Assembly: GCA_029851835.1 (NCBI GenBank)
Contig: JARKVD010000028.1
Coordinates: forward strand, 47,876-111,875
Direction of reading: 5' to 3'
From: Clostridium sp.
GTDB lineage: Bacteria; Bacillota; Clostridia; Clostridiales; Clostridiaceae
Length of the DNA: 64,000 bases
Position numbers and translations under genes: made by a program. Under the pieces are notes generated by a model that saw only the letters and a list, made by a program, of their open reading frames with translations, made no database searches and was not told the DNA's origin. This document shows positions 33,850 through 43,410 of the stretch, in pieces. Position 1 is the stretch's first letter. Every line of letters begins with the position of its first letter.

Positions 33850-35274
33850 TTAATATATTTCATTTATATCTTTTTCGTCTTCATCATTCCAAGCTTCAGT
33901 GTTTGTAAGGCCAGGAACAGATGAGGCTTTAAATATAGGATCTTTTCCAGCCTTTAATTGGAGATCATAATCATTAAGAGCAGCTATAGCATATTTTGCT
34001 AGGAATAGTATAGCTATAAGGTTAATTACAGCCATTAAAGCCATGAACAAGTCAGCCATTGCCCAAACTATATCGATAGAAGCTAAGGCACCACCAAAGA
34101 CTGTTAAAACAACGAAGACTCTAAATGAGTTAAGAATAACCTTGTTCTTAGTTATAAATTCAATATTTGCTTGTCCATAGTAATAGTTACCAACAATAGA
34201 ACTGAAAGCAAATAGGAAAGTGCATATTGCTAAGAAGTAAGTTCCAACAACTCCTATTTGTGAGCTTAAAGCACTTTGAGTAAGCTCTATGCCAGTTAAT
34301 TCAGTTCCTGCATAGTTACCAGAGACTAATACTATGAAGGCAGTACATGTACAAATTACGATTGTATCAGTGAAAACTCCTAAAGTTTGAGTTAAACCTT
34401 GCTTAACAGGGTGAGAAACAGTTGCTGTAGCTGCTGCGTTAGGAGCACTACCCATACCTGCTTCGTTAGAGAATAATCCTCTCTTTATACCTTGCATTAC
34501 AGTGAAACCAAGTCCACCGGCAGCAAATTGTTGAATACCAAAGGCATTTTCAAAAATTAACTTAAAGATACCAGGTAGAGAGCTGATATTCATTAATATT
34601 ACCAATATTGCTATTAAAATATATGCAGTAGCGAATATTGGAACAATAACTTCTGATACTTTAGCTACTCTTTGAACTCCACCAAATATAACTGCAGCAG
34701 TTAATATGGCTAGGATAATTCCCATTACTGTTGGGCTTATTTTAAATGCATTATTAAATGCAAGTGTAGTTGTGTTTGATTGAGCAGCATTGAACACAAA
34801 TCCAAAACATACTGTTGTTAATACAGCAAATATAGCTCCAAGCCATCTCATTCCAAGTCCTTTTTCGATGTAATAAGCTGGACCGCCAAGGAAATTACCT
34901 TCATTATCTTTTGTTTTATATATTTGAGCTAGAGTACTTTCTATGAAGCTTGAAGCACCACCTATAAGAGCAATAAGCCACATCCAGAAAACTGCACCAG
35001 GACCACCAGCTGCAACGGCCATAGCTACACCAGCAATGTTTCCTGTACCAACTCTAGAAGCTGTACTTATACAAAATGCCTGGAAAGAAGATACCCCATC
35101 CTTTTCTTTTTTATCACTTGGTAGTAATAGTCTAAACATTTCTTTTAGGTATCTAAATTGAACGAATTTTGTTCTGAAGGTAAAGTATAAACCAGCACCT
35201 ATAAGCAATGCTATTAAGACATATGACCACATAAATGTGTTAAGCTTGTCTACAATTGTCGTTAGTAATTCCAT
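33850..35274 (-). CDS. Sodium:alanine/glycine symporter (AGCS family)
   Basis: A 474-residue membrane protein with ten to eleven helices. Family hallmarks are FQAFCISTASRVGTGNIAGV near residue 65, the GGPAYYIEKGLG loop near 127, and GLFSNEAGMGSAPNAAATA near 270. It takes up alanine, glycine or glutamine with Na+. The last 35 residues are hydrophilic and acidic. The gene is single, with its own terminator and a promoter on the far side. The start is an ATG with AAGGAG upstream on the minus strand. Confidence 0.94.
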   Translation of the reverse strand: MELLTTIVDKLNTFMWSYVLIALLIGAGLYFTFRTKFVQFRYLKEMFRLLLPSDKKEKDGVSSFQAFCISTASRVGTGNIAGVAMAVAAGGPGAVFWMWLIALIGGASSFIESTLAQIYKTKDNEGNFLGGPAYYIEKGLGMRWLGAIFAVLTTVCFGFVFNAAQSNTTTLAFNNAFKISPTVMGIILAILTAAVIFGGVQRVAKVSEVIVPIFATAYILIAILVILMNISSLPGIFKLIFENAFGIQQFAAGGLGFTVMQGIKRGLFSNEAGMGSAPNAAATATVSHPVKQGLTQTLGVFTDTIVICTCTAFIVLVSGNYAGTELTGIELTQSALSSQIGVVGTYFLAICTFLFAFSSIVGNYYYGQANIEFITKNKVILNSFRVFVVLTVFGGALASIDIVWAMADLFMALMAVINLIAILFLAKYAIAALNDYDLQLKAGKDPIFKASSVPGLTNTEAWNDEDEKDINEIY

Positions 35275-35454
35275 AATTCATCTCCTTTGCACGTATAAAA
35301 ATTTTATCTGTCTACGCATTCCCAATATTTATAAGAATTTAATGTTTTTATTATAAAGTTATAAATACGGAAAATACGAATGTTCGAATATATTATTTAT
35401 ATAATATATAGTTTTATGAATAAAATCAAGGAAAACATTTATTTAATTTAGCAA

Positions 35455-35497
35455 AACCTCCAATATGTGATCTGCATTAGAACACATATTGGAGGTT
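35455..35497 (-). terminator. Terminator of the zinc-ribbon protein gene
   Basis: A near-perfect 15-base inverted repeat (ACCTCCAATATGTG and complement) lies 16 bases past the stop codon, followed on the minus strand by TTTTGC. Confidence 0.8.
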
Positions 35498-35512
35498 CAA
35501 AGTTCAAACTTA

Positions 35513-35935
35513 TTATGTTTTAAGTTTAAATTCATGTAAACATCTTTTACAAGTTACTGTTATTCTGCCTTTATGCCTTGGAAGTCTCAACTTTTGACTA
35601 CATCTAGGACATTTAACTATTTTAAAGTTTCTCTTTTCATTAAACCACTTTGTTATTTTGGAAAATATGGGTTCCAAATGATTAAAGTGAAATACCGGAA
35701 GATTGTTTGGAAGGGCACGGTTAAATTTACCCAAAAATTTATTGGCATGAACACAAAAACTTTTTAGCTCCTGATCTCTTTTAGATATATTTCTAGAAAA
35801 AACTCTATAAAGTGCAAGAATTAAAATGATAGAAGCTAAGATTCTTGTAAAATAGAATAAATTAAAAAAAGATGATACTAGAATTAAAAATATTGATAAA
35901 AAATCAAGTCCGTAACTATCATTTAGAAAATTCAT
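35513..35935 (-). CDS. Membrane protein with C-terminal zinc ribbon
   Basis: A 140-residue protein of unknown function. Two hydrophobic segments (about 12-29 and 31-46) are followed by a basic middle and a C-terminal zinc ribbon with Cys109, Cys112, Cys129 and Cys132 (CPRC and CKRC). The layout is that of small membrane proteins with a cytoplasmic metal-binding tail, and the ribbon may bind a protein or nucleic acid partner. The domain composition is clear, but the role is not. It has a ribosome binding site AGGTGG on the minus strand and is monocistronic. Confidence 0.75.
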   Translation of the reverse strand: MNFLNDSYGLDFLSIFLILVSSFFNLFYFTRILASIILILALYRVFSRNISKRDQELKSFCVHANKFLGKFNRALPNNLPVFHFNHLEPIFSKITKWFNEKRNFKIVKCPRCSQKLRLPRHKGRITVTCKRCLHEFKLKT

Positions 35936-36059
35936 TTTACCACCTCATACCTTAAGCGTTGTATTTATTATAGCCCATATTAATTTCCTATTCAAAGAAC
36001 TTTCTAAGACTGTTTTATAAATAATTTATGAAGTTTAACTTTTTTTAGGAAATTCTTTC

Positions 36060-36122
36060 TCATATACATTCGAAAGAGTAAGTTCATGTTAACCAAATTG
36101 AAATTTGGACATTCACTTAAGA
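36060..36122 (-). repeat. Dispersed repeat family 1, inverted copy
   Basis: Read on the minus strand it begins CTTAAGTGAATGTCCAAATT, has a CCAAATTTCAATTTGG hairpin, and ends ATGAACTTACTCTTTCGAATG. It lies inside the otherwise gene-free 311-base region before the ABC genes (35936-36246). Confidence 0.7.
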
Positions 36123-36246
36123 AAATCTTTCATTTATTACAAAAGAATTACGATTTCTTACATCTTTCTTACAAATTACGGGAATCTATTTTCAATAACT
36201 AAGAAATCCTTTATGCTAGTTTTAGTAAAAATAATGAGGTGAGAAA

Positions 36247-37191
36247 ATGTCTAAAGTTTTAGAACTAAGAGATGTCAGTAAAATTATGGGGAAACGAAAA
36301 ATCGTTGAGAATATTAGTTTTGAAATAAATTCTGGCGAAATATTTGGATTTTTAGGACCTAATGGAGCAGGAAAAACAACTACTATTAAAATGATAACTG
36401 GACTTTTAAAAATCGATGAAGGTGAAGTATTTATAAATGGTAAGAATGTTAAGACGAATTTCGAGGAAGCTCTTTCTTCGGTAGGTGGAATCATAGAAAA
36501 TCCAGAAATGTATGGTTATTTATCTGGAAGAGAAAATCTTGAGATTTATGGGAGAATGCATAGTAAGGTTTCAAAGGAAAGAATTGATGAAATTATAAAT
36601 TTAGTTAAGCTTGAAAATCGTATCGATGATAAAGTGAAAAAATATTCTTTAGGAATGAGACAGAGGTTAGGCCTTGCACAAGCGTTGCTTCATAATCCAA
36701 AGCTTTTAATTCTTGATGAGCCTACAAATGGATTAGATCCTGTAGGGATAAAAGAGTTAAGAGATACCTTAAGGGAATTGGCAGAAAAAGAAGGACTAGC
36801 AGTATTAGTATCAAGCCACCTTTTAAGTGAAATGGAATTGATGTGCGATAGGTTCGGTATTATTGATAGTGGAAAAATTATTGATATGAAGACTATGAGG
36901 GATATCAAAAATCAAGAAAATTCTTCAAAAAATGTCTACGAAATAGAGGTTGATAATGGTGGTAAGGCCTTTGCTGCATTAGAGAACATCAGTAAAGCAG
37001 AAGGTTTTAAAGTTGAACCTAAAGTAGATAGAAATATAGTTAGGGTTAATCTAACTAAAGACCAGGTTGCAGTAGCAAATAGGGTATTAATTAAGGCTGG
37101 TGTTCTAGTTTACACCATCTGTCCAGTAGCAAATACTCTTGAGGACGAGTTTATGAAGATTACTACTGGATCAAAGAGTCAAATAAGATAG
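36247..37191 (+). CDS. ABC exporter ATP-binding protein
   Basis: A 314-residue ATPase of the BcrA/DrrA-type exporter group. Walker A GPNGAGKTT lies near residue 38, the signature YSLGMRQRLGLAQAL near 135, Walker B LILDEPTNGLDP near 158 and the switch SSHLLSEMELM near 190. After about residue 220 comes the C-terminal regulatory extension typical of peptide and antibiotic exporters. The permease gene starts 10 bases downstream. The substrate is unknown; lantibiotic or bacitracin defence is a common role for relatives. Confidence 0.92.
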   Translation: MSKVLELRDVSKIMGKRKIVENISFEINSGEIFGFLGPNGAGKTTTIKMITGLLKIDEGEVFINGKNVKTNFEEALSSVGGIIENPEMYGYLSGRENLEIYGRMHSKVSKERIDEIINLVKLENRIDDKVKKYSLGMRQRLGLAQALLHNPKLLILDEPTNGLDPVGIKELRDTLRELAEKEGLAVLVSSHLLSEMELMCDRFGIIDSGKIIDMKTMRDIKNQENSSKNVYEIEVDNGGKAFAALENISKAEGFKVEPKVDRNIVRVNLTKDQVAVANRVLIKAGVLVYTICPVANTLEDEFMKITTGSKSQIR

Positions 37192-37201
37192 GGAGAGAGC
37201 T

Positions 37202-38872
37202 ATGGGTAAGATTTTTGGATTAATAAAAAATGAATGGATAAAGCAGTATAAGAAGATTAGCGTTAAAGTTATTTTAATACTAATACTTGTAGCTAGTATT
37301 GCAGCACCTTTTTTACTTAAGTTTTTTAACAATAATAATGATTTGAAATGGTCAATGGAAAGTTATGAGAATCAGTTAGAATGGTTACAAGTAGAAAAAG
37401 ATGGCGTTGATGCTGCTGCAAAAAATGCTCAAATAAATAAGGACATAATTCAAGTTGAAATAGATACATTTAACCTTAGAAGGGAAAAGAAAATAAGCTG
37501 GAGTGATTGGAGAGATACTATAATAGGCGATATGCAGTATAAGCAGAATATGGTTATAATGCTTAACGGTATTAAATCAGGATTAAAAGGTTCAGACCTT
37601 ACAAATAACATTTATAGAATTGACCCGATTAGCTTAGATGAGTACTATGAATTATCATCAGAAGAGCTACAAAAAGAGATTGATAAGTTTACGAATGAAG
37701 CAGCAGAATTAAAGAAGACTATCGAAAACAATGACTATATGGCATACCTAGATGGAGTTATCAAGTCTACAGAAAAAGATATTGAGAACAGTAAGAAAAA
37801 TATATCAACATTAGAAGCAGATTTAGCTAAGGATAAGGAAAATAAAGAAATACCTTTAGCTATAGAAGAATTAAAAAAATCAATTGGAACTCAAGAAGAG
37901 CTTTTAAATGCATATAAATATAAATTTGATAACAATATTGTATATGATACAAATGACTGGAGACATAACACAGTAGAGGATATTAAAGAAGCTATAAATG
38001 CTAAAAATGAAGAGTTATTAACAGAAGAAAATTTCAAACAAGCTTATAGCTGGGAAATAAATATGCAGGGCTATACTTATGAAAAGTACCAAGCTGATAG
38101 AGAAGGAAGAATAGCGAAGGCGGAGGAAAGCTTAACTTTAGATTGGTACAGTTTAGAAAATAATATTCCTCAGGTTGAGTTTATAAAAGATGCAAGAAAT
38201 TCTTTAAATAAAACCTATTTATTTTATGTAACAATAGCAATACTAGTATGCATAATTATTGGTGGTGGAATTGTTTCTTCAGAATACTCTACAGGAACAG
38301 TAAGACTTCTTATGATTAGACCGGTGTCTAGATGGAAGATTTTGATGTCAAAGTTGATAGCGGTATTCATGATAGGTTATGGAGCAATGGTTGCAGCATT
38401 TATATTAAATATTGTTTCTAGTGGAATAGCCCATGGCTTTGGAACTTTAGGAACTCCTATCCTTGCACTTAAAGATGGGGTAGTGGTACATCAAAACTTT
38501 ATTTTATCACTTATACCAAATCTTATGTTTGCAAGTATAAGCTTAATATTTATTATTGCAGTAGTATTCTTCTTCTCAACAGTAGGAAGAAATACAGCAC
38601 TTGCAGTAGGACTTACAATGGTAGGCTTCCTTGGAAGTATGCCAGCGTCCCAGATTGCAGCTAATTTAAAAATGACTTGGATTGGCTCAACATTCCTTCC
38701 ATATGTGAATTTGACAAGCTTTGTTGGAGAGGAATCTTGGGTATTAGAATCACTTAGACAAATGGGAGTAACATTAAATGCAACAATGGGAGCTGTTCAA
38801 TTATTAGTAATAGCTGTAGTTTTAACTGTTATATCTTTTGTAGTGTTTACAAGAAGAGACGTTACTAACTAA
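37202..38872 (+). CDS. ABC-2 exporter permease with large coiled-coil insert
   Basis: A 556-residue membrane protein, far longer than the usual 250-400. One helix (about 20-40) is followed by a long, highly charged region to about residue 335 that should lie outside the membrane and contains several coiled-coil stretches (for example around 150-240, rich in Glu and Lys). Then come about five helices containing GGGIVSSEYSTGTVRLLMIRP, the classical ABC-2 segment. The insert resembles that of peptide-sensing permeases. The C-terminal helices end in FTRRDVTN. It works with the preceding ATPase. Confidence 0.85.
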   Translation: MGKIFGLIKNEWIKQYKKISVKVILILILVASIAAPFLLKFFNNNNDLKWSMESYENQLEWLQVEKDGVDAAAKNAQINKDIIQVEIDTFNLRREKKISWSDWRDTIIGDMQYKQNMVIMLNGIKSGLKGSDLTNNIYRIDPISLDEYYELSSEELQKEIDKFTNEAAELKKTIENNDYMAYLDGVIKSTEKDIENSKKNISTLEADLAKDKENKEIPLAIEELKKSIGTQEELLNAYKYKFDNNIVYDTNDWRHNTVEDIKEAINAKNEELLTEENFKQAYSWEINMQGYTYEKYQADREGRIAKAEESLTLDWYSLENNIPQVEFIKDARNSLNKTYLFYVTIAILVCIIIGGGIVSSEYSTGTVRLLMIRPVSRWKILMSKLIAVFMIGYGAMVAAFILNIVSSGIAHGFGTLGTPILALKDGVVVHQNFILSLIPNLMFASISLIFIIAVVFFFSTVGRNTALAVGLTMVGFLGSMPASQIAANLKMTWIGSTFLPYVNLTSFVGEESWVLESLRQMGVTLNATMGAVQLLVIAVVLTVISFVVFTRRDVTN

Positions 38873-38877
38873 TTAAC

Positions 38878-38998
38878 AGTGTAGAATTAAGAAGGTAGAA
38901 TGGTGGATGAAATTCCTTCGGAATTTCTACATAGAAGTATTTAATTGAGAATTAAGAAGATTATTGAAGGAACTCCGAAAGGGGCTCCTTTGTTTTTA
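38878..38998 (+). repeat. Dispersed repeat family 2, copy C (inverted)
   Basis: The left half (TGTAGAATTAAGAAGG, then GAAATTCCTTCGGAATTTC) is the reverse complement of the right half of copy A. The right half has GAAGGAACTCCGAAAGGGGC, matching the left half of copy A. The element also supplies a likely terminator for the ABC genes. Confidence 0.65.
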
Positions 38999-39253
38999 TG
39001 AGTGATGAAGAGGTGTGGCTGTAGCTTTACTTCTTCATTTTTATTTGAAGAAAATTAATTTATGGATTTTAAAGGTGGTGGATATGCAGTTTAGTATGGG
39101 AGTTGAGCAACTTAGTAAAAATAGGTTGTTTGATGGGATTTACAATAATATACTATAAATATATATGATGGAATGGAGGACTTTCATGAAGATAACCATA
39201 AATGAGTCAGAGGCATATAAAAAATTAAAATCTAAGAGTGAGGTGTAGTATTT
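38999..39253 (+). other. Gap with two very short frames upstream of the second ABC system
   Basis: No full gene. Two short frames occur: one of 24 codons at 39084-39158 (preceded by GGTGGTGG), and one of 20 codons at 39186-39248 with an excellent GGAGG eight bases before its ATG. The second ends six bases before the ATPase ATG and could be a leader peptide that couples translation, or a decayed regulator. Confidence 0.35.
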
Positions 39254-40135
39254 ATGAATGCAGTGGAAATTAAAAATCTTACAAAGACCTATGGAAAAGC
39301 TAGAGGAGTAGATGATATAAGTTTTTCAATTAAGGAAGGAGAAATCTTTGGATTTATTGGTCCAAATGGTGCTGGGAAATCTACAACTATAAGAACACTT
39401 TTGGCTTTAATTCATCAAAATAGTGGTGAGGCACTAATCTTTGGGAAATCTATAGCAGAACATCCTAAAGTATTAGAAGATGTGGGATATTTGCCTTCAG
39501 AGGTGTTTTATTATGATAATATGAAGGTTATTGATTTACTAAAGTATTCAGCCAGCTTTTATAAGAAGGATTGTTCAAAACGAATGATGGAGCTTTCAGA
39601 CATGTTGCAATTAGATTTAAATAGAAAGATTGAAGATTTATCCTATGGAAATCGTAAAAAGGTTGGTATTGTTCAAGGTTTGATGCATGAACCCAAGCTT
39701 ATTATTTTAGATGAACCTACAGGTGGATTGGATCCTTTAATGCAGCAGACATTCTTTAAGTTATTAAGAGAAGAAAATGAAAATGGAGCTACAGTATTTA
39801 TGTCTTCGCACATTTTAAGCGAAGTGGAAAAGCTTTGCCATAGAGTTGCAATAATAAAAGAAGGCAAAATTATTGCATTAGAGAGTATCAGCAGTTTAAA
39901 AGAAAAGAATCATAAAAGAGTTCACTTGGAATTAAATTCAGTAATTAGTGAAGGAATGCTTAAATTAAAGGGAATTACAGATATTAAATTTGAGGACAAG
40001 AACTGTTCATTCTTATATGCAGGTAATATAAATGATTTAATTAAATTATTGAGTAAGTTTGACTTAAAGAATGTGCAGCTTAGTGAGCCAGAATTAGAGG
40101 AAATCTTTTATCATTACTATGAAAAGGAGGAGTAA
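39254..40135 (+). CDS. ABC exporter ATP-binding protein (second system)
   Basis: A 293-residue ATPase. Walker A GPNGAGKST near residue 37, signature LSYGNRKKVGIVQGL near 130, Walker B LIILDEPTGGLDP near 152 and switch SSHILSEVEKL near 185, followed by a C-terminal extension with EELEEIF-like PELEEIFYHYYEKEE ending. The next two genes encode separate permeases, so the complex is probably one ATPase dimer with a permease heterodimer. The substrate is unknown. Confidence 0.92.
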   Translation: MNAVEIKNLTKTYGKARGVDDISFSIKEGEIFGFIGPNGAGKSTTIRTLLALIHQNSGEALIFGKSIAEHPKVLEDVGYLPSEVFYYDNMKVIDLLKYSASFYKKDCSKRMMELSDMLQLDLNRKIEDLSYGNRKKVGIVQGLMHEPKLIILDEPTGGLDPLMQQTFFKLLREENENGATVFMSSHILSEVEKLCHRVAIIKEGKIIALESISSLKEKNHKRVHLELNSVISEGMLKLKGITDIKFEDKNCSFLYAGNINDLIKLLSKFDLKNVQLSEPELEEIFYHYYEKEE

Positions 40136-40139
40136 TGGT

Positions 40140-40937
40140 ATGAATGTATTTTGCTATGAATTTAAAAATAGTTTTAAGTCTATGCTTTACTGGCTTTGTA
40201 CTGCAATTTTAATAACATTGGTTTTTCTTTTGATGTTTCCATCCTTTAAGGAGGAATCCCAAACAGTTCTAGCGCTGTTTGAAGGATTTCCACCAGAGGT
40301 GTTAAAATCCTTTGGCTTTGATCCAGTTAAGTTCTTTGAGATAGAAGGTTATTTATCCTTTCTATTTATGTATATTTTAATTTGTGTTGGCCTTCAAGCT
40401 ACAAATTTATCTCTTGGTATTTTTTCCAAGGAGAAGAGATTTAAAACCTTTGATTTCATTCTCACTAAACCAAAGAAAAGAGGATATATATTTGGATGGA
40501 AGGCTCTATGTGTCTTGGCTTATGTAGTTATAAATACACTTTTATATTCAGCTGCTCTTTTTATTATGATTTCTTTCGTGGAAAAGGGGAGCTATGATAT
40601 AAAGTATATAATTCTTTTAGGGATTGTAATATTACTTACCCAGTTAATATTAGCATCAGTTGGGGCTTTATTAGGGGTGGTACTTCCAAAGATTAAATCT
40701 GTTAGTTCTATATCAATAATAATAGTTTTAGGACTTTATATGGTGCAAATGGTAGAGAATTTTTTAGAAAGTAGTACTTTAAAATATATAAATCCTTTTG
40801 GAATGTATGATTCTATGGAAATTTTAAAAACAGGGTCTATATCTAGTGTTGGATATGGTGTGGGAATTGTTATGATTATTATTTTTACTGCTTCAAGTGC
40901 TTTAATGTACATGAAGAAAGATATTCATGTAAGTTAA
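40140..40937 (+). CDS. ABC-2 exporter permease (second system, first permease)
   Basis: A 265-residue membrane protein with six helices: about 15-35, 85-105, 128-150, 160-185, 190-210 and 240-260. The periplasmic-side loop between helices 1 and 2 is the longest (LALFEGFPPEVLKSFGFDPV). FSKEKRFKTFDFILTKPKKR marks the typical ABC-2 cytoplasmic loop. The start is the ATG at 40140, with AAGGAGG nine bases upstream; seven earlier in-frame codons overlap the ATPase gene and include this site, so they are rejected. Confidence 0.85.
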   Translation: MNVFCYEFKNSFKSMLYWLCTAILITLVFLLMFPSFKEESQTVLALFEGFPPEVLKSFGFDPVKFFEIEGYLSFLFMYILICVGLQATNLSLGIFSKEKRFKTFDFILTKPKKRGYIFGWKALCVLAYVVINTLLYSAALFIMISFVEKGSYDIKYIILLGIVILLTQLILASVGALLGVVLPKIKSVSSISIIIVLGLYMVQMVENFLESSTLKYINPFGMYDSMEILKTGSISSVGYGVGIVMIIIFTASSALMYMKKDIHVS

Positions 40938-40949
40938 GGAGGGACCATT

Positions 40950-41747
40950 ATGAATGTGTTAAAAAGAGAAGTTAAAGGAAGTATTAAAGCTCTATTTATA
41001 TGGTCAGTAGTTATAATAATTTTTATAGCAGCAGGACTATATAAATATACTGGCTTTGATGCAAGTGGTATGGACATATCTGTTTTAATGGATAGTATGC
41101 CTAAGATGGTTTTGGCTGTATTTGGTTTTTCTTCCTTTGATTTAAATAAAGCTACAGGATTTTATGGAATTATATTTCAATATATAGTGCTTATGGGAGG
41201 ATTTTTTGCAGCTCATATTGGCTTTAACACCTTAGTTAAAGAAGAGAGAGATAATACAACGGAGTTTCTAATGGTTAAGCCTATATCAAGAAGAAAAATA
41301 GTTTTAGAAAAGTTACTTGCTAATGTGGTAGAGATTTTGGTATTTACAGTAGTTTCTTTTGGATCATCGATTATTGGATTAGAAATTCTTGTGCCAGAGG
41401 AGAACCTATTAAGTGTGCTTATTAACCTTCACTTAGGTTTAATTATGGTACAGCTACTTTTAATGACAATGGGAGTGTTTGTAGCTTCAATGTTAAAGAA
41501 AAATAATAAGGTATCAAGTATTGTAATGAGTACAGTATTTGTGTTTTATGTTATTGGTGTTTTAATTGATTTCAATGATGCTTTTGAGGTTTTAAAAATT
41601 ATATGTCCATTTAAATATTTTAATGCTGCAGAAATAATTGCTGGGGAGAGTTTAAGTTTAGTTTATAGTATTCTTACCTTAGCTGTTGGAACAATTTTCA
41701 CAAGTATTAGTATTCCAATATATGAAAAACGAGATTTAAATATATAA
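40950..41747 (+). CDS. ABC-2 exporter permease (second system, second permease)
   Basis: A 265-residue six-helix permease, partner of the preceding one: the sequence MDSMPKMVLAVFGFSSFDLN is its counterpart of the first loop, and KEERDNTTEFLMVKPISRRK is the ABC-2 loop. It starts 12 bases after the previous gene with AAGGAGGG upstream. A terminator shared with the convergent MATE gene follows. The pair and ATPase form a three-gene operon of unknown cargo. Confidence 0.85.
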   Translation: MNVLKREVKGSIKALFIWSVVIIIFIAAGLYKYTGFDASGMDISVLMDSMPKMVLAVFGFSSFDLNKATGFYGIIFQYIVLMGGFFAAHIGFNTLVKEERDNTTEFLMVKPISRRKIVLEKLLANVVEILVFTVVSFGSSIIGLEILVPEENLLSVLINLHLGLIMVQLLLMTMGVFVASMLKKNNKVSSIVMSTVFVFYVIGVLIDFNDAFEVLKIICPFKYFNAAEIIAGESLSLVYSILTLAVGTIFTSISIPIYEKRDLNI

Positions 41748-41752
41748 TAAAA

Positions 41753-41787
41753 GAAGCTGAAAGTAAAATCATACTTTCAGCTTTCTT
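41753..41787. terminator. Bidirectional terminator, ABC operon / MATE gene
   Basis: AAGCTGAAAGTA and TACTTTCAGCTT form the stem between convergent 3' ends. Confidence 0.8.
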
Positions 41788-41789
41788 GC

Positions 41790-43112
41790 TTAGTGTGAAG
41801 CTATTTCAGCTTTTAGAATTTTATCACTATGTTTATATAGCAGCAAAGCTGTTATTACTATGATACTTTGAGTTACTGGGATAGCTAGCCAGACTCCATT
41901 TAAGTTGAATAATAATGGCAGAAGCATCATAGTTAATGGTGTTATGACAAGTGGGTCAAGATACACAAGTATTGATGCATAGTTAGCATGCTGTATTCCA
42001 TAGAAGTAAGCTGAAGTTGCTCTTGATATTGCAATCAATGGGAAAGCTGCAGCAAAGATTGGCAATGAATCAGCGATCAAAATTGAGGCTTCTGGAGAAG
42101 CACCGAAAATTGTAGGTATTATAGCTTTAATTGCAATGGTTAAGCCGCCAATACCAAATGAAAGCAATACTGCAAGAACAATAGTTTTTTTACGAATATG
42201 ATGAATAACATCAAGACGTTTTGCACCTTTATAATAACTGATTAAAGGCTGAGTACCTTCTCCAACACCTTGAACTAAGAGCTGAGCTGTTGATATTACA
42301 TAAGAAAGCACTGCATAGGCTGCAACAGCAATATTTCCACCATATCTAATACATTGCCAGTTTGCAAAGATGATTATGATTGATGGTGAAAGGGATAGAC
42401 CAAAAGGTGATAAACCTATTCTTATGATTTTAGAAACTATACCAGCATCTAATTTGTAGTTGTTTAAAGATAATAAGTTTTTTTTTCTAAAAATGATGAA
42501 ACAGGCAGCTATGACAACAAGAGCTTGACCAGTTAAAGTTGCAATTGCAGCTCCTGCAATACCAAGATTGAAAACCATAATTAAAAGATAATCAAATATT
42601 ATATTAGTTATGAAGCCTATTATCATAATTGTCATTGCAAACATTACATGTCCCATATTTCTTAGAATTGGAGTAAAACCGGTTCCTAAGAGTTGAAAAA
42701 TACTTCCTAGAACGAAAATTTTGCAGTAAATTGAAGCAGCATCATAAACTTCAGCGGTTGCCCCTAAGAGTCTTAGGATTGGCTCAATTGAGACATATAA
42801 TATTACGGTAAGTATAATAGAGGCCAGAACTAATAGAACAATGGTATTTCCACGGACTTGTTTTGCTTTATTTAATTCATTTTTACCAATATAGTTGGAC
42901 ATTACAACTGATCCGCCAATACCAATACCAGTTCCAACAGCTAAAATTAAAGCGGGAATTGGCCAAGCTATATTTATTCCAGCCAATCCAGCATCACCAA
43001 CCGCTCTTCCTATAAAGAGTCCATCAACTAAACAATAGATTCCAGAAAGTAGGCAGGTAAACATTGATGGAATAACATATTTCCAAAACTTTTTACTAAT
43101 GTTTTTATCCAT
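41790..43112 (-). CDS. MATE-family multidrug/Na+ antiporter
   Basis: A 440-residue membrane protein with twelve helices in two pseudo-repeats. The first opens with PSMFTCLLSGIYCLVDGLFIG and continues AGINIAWPIPALILAVGTGIG; the second has GVGEGTQPLISYYKGAK, a classical MATE motif. The family expels cationic drugs, dyes or metabolites in exchange for Na+ or H+. No regulator is adjacent. The ATG has AGAGAGG upstream on the minus strand. Confidence 0.92.
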   Translation of the reverse strand: MDKNISKKFWKYVIPSMFTCLLSGIYCLVDGLFIGRAVGDAGLAGINIAWPIPALILAVGTGIGIGGSVVMSNYIGKNELNKAKQVRGNTIVLLVLASIILTVILYVSIEPILRLLGATAEVYDAASIYCKIFVLGSIFQLLGTGFTPILRNMGHVMFAMTIMIIGFITNIIFDYLLIMVFNLGIAGAAIATLTGQALVVIAACFIIFRKKNLLSLNNYKLDAGIVSKIIRIGLSPFGLSLSPSIIIIFANWQCIRYGGNIAVAAYAVLSYVISTAQLLVQGVGEGTQPLISYYKGAKRLDVIHHIRKKTIVLAVLLSFGIGGLTIAIKAIIPTIFGASPEASILIADSLPIFAAAFPLIAISRATSAYFYGIQHANYASILVYLDPLVITPLTMMLLPLLFNLNGVWLAIPVTQSIIVITALLLYKHSDKILKAEIASH

Positions 43113-43317
43113 ATTTAAAACCTCTCTTAATATATGTTAAAATAAATCATAATTTTTAAATTTGCGCTATTAAACATGATAAACTATATGGTTAGTGTAT
43201 TGTCAAGAAGTTTTATAATATATATTACATGAATTTATTTATAATATTTTTATATAAACTATAGCTATAATTCTAACAGGTATTTTAAAAATATCGTAAG
43301 GGTAAAATGATATGTCA

Positions 43318-43346
43318 TTGACAAAAAAGCATATAAATACTAAAAT
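43318..43346 (+). promoter_or_regulatory. Promoter of the cobalamin operon
   Basis: TTGACA and TAAAAT are spaced by exactly 17 bases. The start is expected near 43353, upstream of the riboswitch. Confidence 0.7.
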
Positions 43347-43410
43347 GTTAATATAAGCAAAATGTTAAAAACAAGAAATTTTAAAAGTTTTATTTAAGCT
43401 AATAAGATAT

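Noticed and set aside
39186..39248. Toxin-antitoxin-like small gene before the second ABC operon
   Set aside because: Only 20 codons, no partner, better explained as a leader or remnant.
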